Source: Cumulibacter soli
Lineage (GTDB): Bacteria > Actinomycetota > Actinomycetes > Mycobacteriales > Antricoccaceae
Assembly: GCF_004382795.1 (NCBI RefSeq)
Contig: NZ_SMSG01000001.1
Span: 310,001 to 374,000 of the forward strand
DNA: 64,000 nt
Direction: 5' to 3'
The notes beneath the pieces are model-generated. The model was not told where the DNA came from. It was given only the letters and a program-made list of their open reading frames with translations, and ran no database searches. Positions 60,760 to 64,000 of the stretch are shown piece by piece. The position numbers and the translations under genes were made by a program. Each line of letters starts with the position of its first letter. Position 1 is the first letter of the stretch.

Positions 60760-61056
60760 CTAGAGGTCGACAACCTCGAACTCGAGGAGGCTGGCGCCTG
60801 AAGCGACCGGCTGCTGGCCCTCCTTTAGACCGTGAGCCGCCGGAGCACGATCCTCGCGCCACGACTGAAACGAGGCTTCATCCGCCCACTGCGTAACGAC
60901 GAAGTAGCGATCCTCCCCCGCGGTCGGCCGCAGCAACTGGAATCCTTCGAAACCTGGCGACGAATCGACCGCGTGCTTACGCGCGGCGAAACGCTTCTCG
61001 AGTTCAGGGCCCGCGCCCTCAGGGACCTGGATGGCATTGATCTTCACAACTGACAT
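60760..61056 (-). CDS. mhuD: Heme-degrading monooxygenase MhuD
   Basis: A 98-residue ABM-fold protein strongly similar to M. tuberculosis MhuD (Rv3592): VVKINAIQVPEGAGPELEKR, SPGFEGFQLLRP and ASLLEFEVVDL. The catalytic/heme residues fall at the same numbers as in MhuD: Asn7, Trp66 and His75. MhuD opens heme to mycobilin and releases iron without CO. No heme importer or obvious IdeR box is beside it. Confidence 0.93.
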   Translation of the reverse strand: MSVVKINAIQVPEGAGPELEKRFAARKHAVDSSPGFEGFQLLRPTAGEDRYFVVTQWADEASFQSWREDRAPAAHGLKEGQQPVASGASLLEFEVVDL

Positions 61057-61206
61057 GCCTTCAGCCTAAGTCGCCGCCATCGAACAGGCGGCCGCGGGCA
61101 GGAGGGGCTTAGTGCGGACAGTCACGCTCCGATGCCTCGAAAGCATCGCCAGATCGGGTCTAGGGTCGACTGCGTTCCACGCACCCTTCGACCGACGGGA
61201 TACGGC

Positions 61207-62214
61207 ATGCGTCAGCCCGGCTCGCACGTAACACGATCTGCCGCGACCGTCGCGACGCTCGCGACTGCCGTAGCCGGCGTCGGAATGGCGCTACAAAGCA
61301 CGGCGAACGGCGAACTCGGCAGCATCCTCGGGCACGGCCTCATCGCCGCTACGTACTCGTTCGGATCGGGCCTGATCGTGCTGATCGTCGCATCCATACT
61401 CACCCCGAAGGCACGCCGCGGGATCGGCAGCGCCATTAGCTACGTGCGCTCGGGCGAGTTCCCGTGGTGGATGACCCTCGGCGGACTCGGAGGCGCGATG
61501 ATCGTGCTGTCCCAATCCGTGACGGTCCCGTTGATGGGTGTCGCTGTGTTCACCATGGCGTTCGTGTCTGGTCAGCTCACCGGCGCGCTGGTCGTGGACA
61601 ACACGCACCTGCCACCGGGCGGGCGCAAGCCACCGACGCTCTGGCGGATCGTCGGCACTCTGGTCGTCATCGCGGGCGTTACGCTGTCCGCGGTCGACGT
61701 ACTCGGCAAGGGAATCCCGCTGTGGGCGCCAATCTTGCCGTTCGTCACGGGCGGGCTGACCGCACTGCAGCAGGCATTCAACGGACGACTACGGATCAAG
61801 TCCTCCTCGGCGATCGCGGCGACGACCATCAACTTCTTCGTCGGTACGGTGTTCCTTGCACTGTGCACAGTCGTGCTCTTTGGCACTGGATTCCGAATCC
61901 ACGACACACCTCAACTGCCCGGCCAATGGTGGGTGCTCATCGGCGGACTGCTCGGGATCGTGTTCATCGGCGTCACGACGGTCACGGTCGCGCGGTTGGG
62001 AGTGCTGCTGCTGAGTCTCGTATCACTATTCGGCAACCTACTGGGCTCCCTGATCATCGACCTCACGTTCCATTCTGCCGAGGCAGAGGTTGGCCCGACG
62101 ACATTCATCTCGATGGCCATCGTCCTCGTCGGACTGCTGCTCACGACCATTCCCAGTCGAAAGATCGGTCCGCCCGTCGAAGCCGACACACCCGAGCGGG
62201 TTGGCCCTCCCTAG
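61207..62214 (+). CDS. DMT-family transporter, YdcZ (DUF606) type
   Basis: A 335-residue membrane protein with ten predicted helices in two YdcZ repeats, each beginning with a helix like VAGVGMALQSTANGELGS and PFVTGGLTALQQAFNGRLRI. The Q-x-x-x-N-G motif in each repeat is the family signature. Substrate unknown. The ATG at 61207 follows GGGATACGGC; the open frame upstream is unsupported. Divergent from mhuD. Confidence 0.87.
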   Translation: MRQPGSHVTRSAATVATLATAVAGVGMALQSTANGELGSILGHGLIAATYSFGSGLIVLIVASILTPKARRGIGSAISYVRSGEFPWWMTLGGLGGAMIVLSQSVTVPLMGVAVFTMAFVSGQLTGALVVDNTHLPPGGRKPPTLWRIVGTLVVIAGVTLSAVDVLGKGIPLWAPILPFVTGGLTALQQAFNGRLRIKSSSAIAATTINFFVGTVFLALCTVVLFGTGFRIHDTPQLPGQWWVLIGGLLGIVFIGVTTVTVARLGVLLLSLVSLFGNLLGSLIIDLTFHSAEAEVGPTTFISMAIVLVGLLLTTIPSRKIGPPVEADTPERVGPP

Positions 62215-62233
62215 CGATCGCCGAGCCGCGACG

Positions 62234-62716
62234 TCACGCTCGCAGCATCCTCACGATTCCAACGATCAAAACGATCCCCATCGCGATGAGGCCCGCCACC
62301 ACCACGACACCGCCGCTCCCGGACTCCAGGATCGCCAGCACGGCCCCCAGATATAGCAGCCATACCGCGCCGTTCGTCCACGCCAGCATGCGCTCGCCCT
62401 CGCGGTAGAGCCGCTGCGAGTTCGCTTCCGTCACGCGAACCGGGTAATTGAACGATGCGGGTTTCCCGGATAGCCATGCCAGTAGAGCGACCACTGCGGT
62501 CAGGATTGCCGCGAGCAGGATCACCGTCCATCGCGGGCCGTAGGCGTCCGCCTCCCCGCCTAACCCAAAGTGTGTCGGCACGCGCTGAGGCATAGACGGA
62601 TAACGCACCAACACGAACACGGTCAGTATCGCGGTGGCGACGATCGTGGTCCATCGCAACAGCACGACAACCTGGCCCGTTTGGTAGGTCCGCACCGGGC
62701 GTGCACGCGCGGCCAT
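62234..62716 (-). CDS. DUF1648 domain membrane protein
   Basis: A 160-residue protein with four hydrophobic helices. The DUF1648 motif YPSMPQRVPTHFGLGGEADA follows the first helix, as in SdpI/YhdJ-like membrane proteins. No immunity partner is visible, so function is open. Start choice: GGGAGGGA lies 7 nt before the ATG at 62716; an ATG two codons upstream (62722) is too close to it. Confidence 0.83.
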   Translation of the reverse strand: MAARARPVRTYQTGQVVVLLRWTTIVATAILTVFVLVRYPSMPQRVPTHFGLGGEADAYGPRWTVILLAAILTAVVALLAWLSGKPASFNYPVRVTEANSQRLYREGERMLAWTNGAVWLLYLGAVLAILESGSGGVVVVAGLIAMGIVLIVGIVRMLRA

Positions 62717-62779
62717 CAGCATTCCCTCCCGCTCAGATCGAACTACGACTGCAACGGGGCACATCGTACGAGGTCGACC

Positions 62780-64000
62780 TCAGTGCCGCGAGGACTCGCG
62801 GATCACGACCAACAGGCACCCCAGGCAGATCAGCGAAACAGCAATCAGCGAAGGGCCGTACGAGACGAGCGGCAACAGCGCCGCGAGCGCCGCCGGCAAC
62901 AGAAATCCGGTGTAGGTCAGCGAGTAGTACACCCCAGTCAGCCCCGCTAGGTCCTGCGGCGTCGCGATCGCCTGCACGTGGATCAGACCCGCGACCAGAC
63001 AGATGCCGTACGCCGCTCCGAGGGCGATCGCGACAAACACAGCGATCACTGGATTAGCCAGTTCGGCGGCGATCACCGCTAGCGCCAGACCCGCCGCCAT
63101 CGCCGCGAGACCCACGACGAGCGCGCGTCCACCGGTACGACGGTTGATCGCCGATACCGCGTTCTGCGCGAGCGCTCCCGTCCCGAGCGTCAGCACGGTC
63201 AACGCTGTTGCGTACAGGGTCGCCTGATCGCCGAGTCCGGACTGCACCACGGCCGGCATGATCGCGTACGCAACCCCGGCTGCGCCGAATACCCACGGCG
63301 CCGCCGGTAGCACCAACCGAGTGAATCGTCGGTGCCCGGTCGAGGGAATTCGCAGGTCCTGCCACCATGATTTGTCGGTACGTGATGCCACGGGCAATGA
63401 CTCGGGCGCCCGCGCCAAGACCGCGAGGGCGACAACACTCAGCGCGATATGCACCGCGTACGGCGTCACCTGGGGTGCCGGCCCCCACTGCGCCAGCAAT
63501 CCCGTCACCAACGCACCCAGCGCGAAACCGCCAGTCAACGCCAGAGACGGCCGCCGCGCTCCCGCGCTGCCGCTCGAATGTTCGTCGTACGGCGGCGAAG
63601 AGAGTTCCTTGATCCAACTGGTGCCCACGGACATCGCCACACCGACGCCGATTCCAGCGAAGGCGCGCCCCACGCACAGTAGCCAGTAACTGTCGAATCC
63701 GGCGCCAAGCAGCACTGAACCGCCGATCGCCAGCAGCGTCCCACCGAACAACACCGGCTTACGGCCATGTCGATCAGAGATCGCCGAGGCGATCAGCAAC
63801 CCCGGGACGAGGCCGGCGACATACGTGCCTAGCAGCAGATTTGCTTGCCACGACGCGTATCCACCGCGCACTTCGTACATGTGCAGCAGTGGAGTGAAGT
63901 GGTTACCGCCCCACGCGAGCAGAAAAACGGCCAGCGCAACCCGCTTCCAACCCGCACCACCGGCACGGGTTGGATCGACGGCAGGCGCTTGGAGTAGCGC
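62780..64000 (-). CDS. MFS transporter, truncated by the window edge
   Basis: A member of the major facilitator superfamily, 406 residues visible. The frame stays open to the right edge, and the upstream residues ALAVFLLAWGGNHFTPLL are a genuine first helix, so the ATG at 63880 is internal and the true start lies beyond 64000. The loop motif SDRHGRKPVLFGG (D-R-x-G-R-R/K) is the classic MFS motif A. It has 12 expected helices; substrate unknown. Confidence 0.88.
   Translation of the reverse strand, partial: ALLQAPAVDPTRAGGAGWKRVALAVFLLAWGGNHFTPLLHMYEVRGGYASWQANLLLGTYVAGLVPGLLIASAISDRHGRKPVLFGGTLLAIGGSVLLGAGFDSYWLLCVGRAFAGIGVGVAMSVGTSWIKELSSPPYDEHSSGSAGARRPSLALTGGFALGALVTGLLAQWGPAPQVTPYAVHIALSVVALAVLARAPESLPVASRTDKSWWQDLRIPSTGHRRFTRLVLPAAPWVFGAAGVAYAIMPAVVQSGLGDQATLYATALTVLTLGTGALAQNAVSAINRRTGGRALVVGLAAMAAGLALAVIAAELANPVIAVFVAIALGAAYGICLVAGLIHVQAIATPQDLAGLTGVYYSLTYTGFLLPAALAALLPLVSYGPSLIAVSLICLGCLLVVIRESSRH

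Noticed and set aside
1-64000. tRNA, rRNA, CRISPR, IS element or prophage
   Set aside because: No T-loop/CCA patterns in intergenic DNA, no regularly spaced repeats, no transposase or integrase among the frames.

Overview
The window reads as a chromosomal segment of a high-G+C, mycothiol-producing actinobacterium. Supporting markers are mshD, bldC, a 32-residue bS22-type ribosomal peptide, an HBHA-like protein, SecA2, SenX3-RegX3 and MhuD. Gene order over 0-20 kb and 23-34 kb follows, in pieces, the Mycobacterium tuberculosis blocks Rv0474-Rv0509 and Rv0811-Rv0820. The accessory genes and the lack of mycolate genes suggest a non-mycobacterial lineage, perhaps Geodermatophilales/Frankiales-like, but genus cannot be set from sequence reading alone. 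No tRNA, rRNA, CRISPR array, insertion sequence or prophage was recognised.

1-9.2 kb (mostly minus strand): the redox-regulated tetrapyrrole operon rex-hemA-hemC, joined by ATGA overlaps and headed by a perfect Rex operator; a glutaredoxin; a HAD-IB phosphatase; an acyltransferase/epimerase pair; the bS22 peptide; bldC; and a ppx-isomerase-tetR-proC cluster. 9.2-20 kb: an Rv0495c-like protein, a WXG100-like small protein, regX3-senX3 with divergent phoU and a PHO box between them, ybjN-gpmA, an HTH-hbhA-DUF2516-hydrolase-murB operon with a palindromic operator, and def. 20-34.3 kb: cfa, a methyltransferase, a crotonase, ygfZ, a class IV aminotransferase, a 421-bp gene-free stretch able to form competing RNA structures, an M18 aminopeptidase/nitrobindin/micro-TM-peptide cluster, an OmpR-type regulator coupled to mshD, and pstSCAB with its own PHO box and terminator. 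The phosphate system is therefore complete here: sensor, regulator, PhoU, transporter and two PHO-box promoters.

34.3-45.4 kb: a large unrecognised protein, SURF1, a PEBP/YbhB protein, secA2, a SatD-like HTH regulator with a membrane-protein partner and two matching palindromes, divergent murF and ddl, rmlB and an unknown. 45.5-50.4 kb: a transmembrane Ser/Thr kinase, then the most striking unit: a 76-residue HTH protein and a Clp N-domain-only protein (ClpC2-like) behind two identical 16-bp palindromes that overlie the -35 and -10 of an apparently leaderless promoter. CMD, DoxX-like and SDR genes follow. 50.4-64 kb: P450, a RecB-like TM0106 nuclease, an acyl-CoA ligase, an SRPBCC protein, two MFS transporters (one coupled to a MarR regulator), a PabB-PabC fusion, the heme-degrading enzyme MhuD, a YdcZ-type transporter, a DUF1648 protein and an MFS gene running off the right edge.

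Convergent gene pairs are often separated by long perfect inverted repeats, listed as probable bidirectional terminators.
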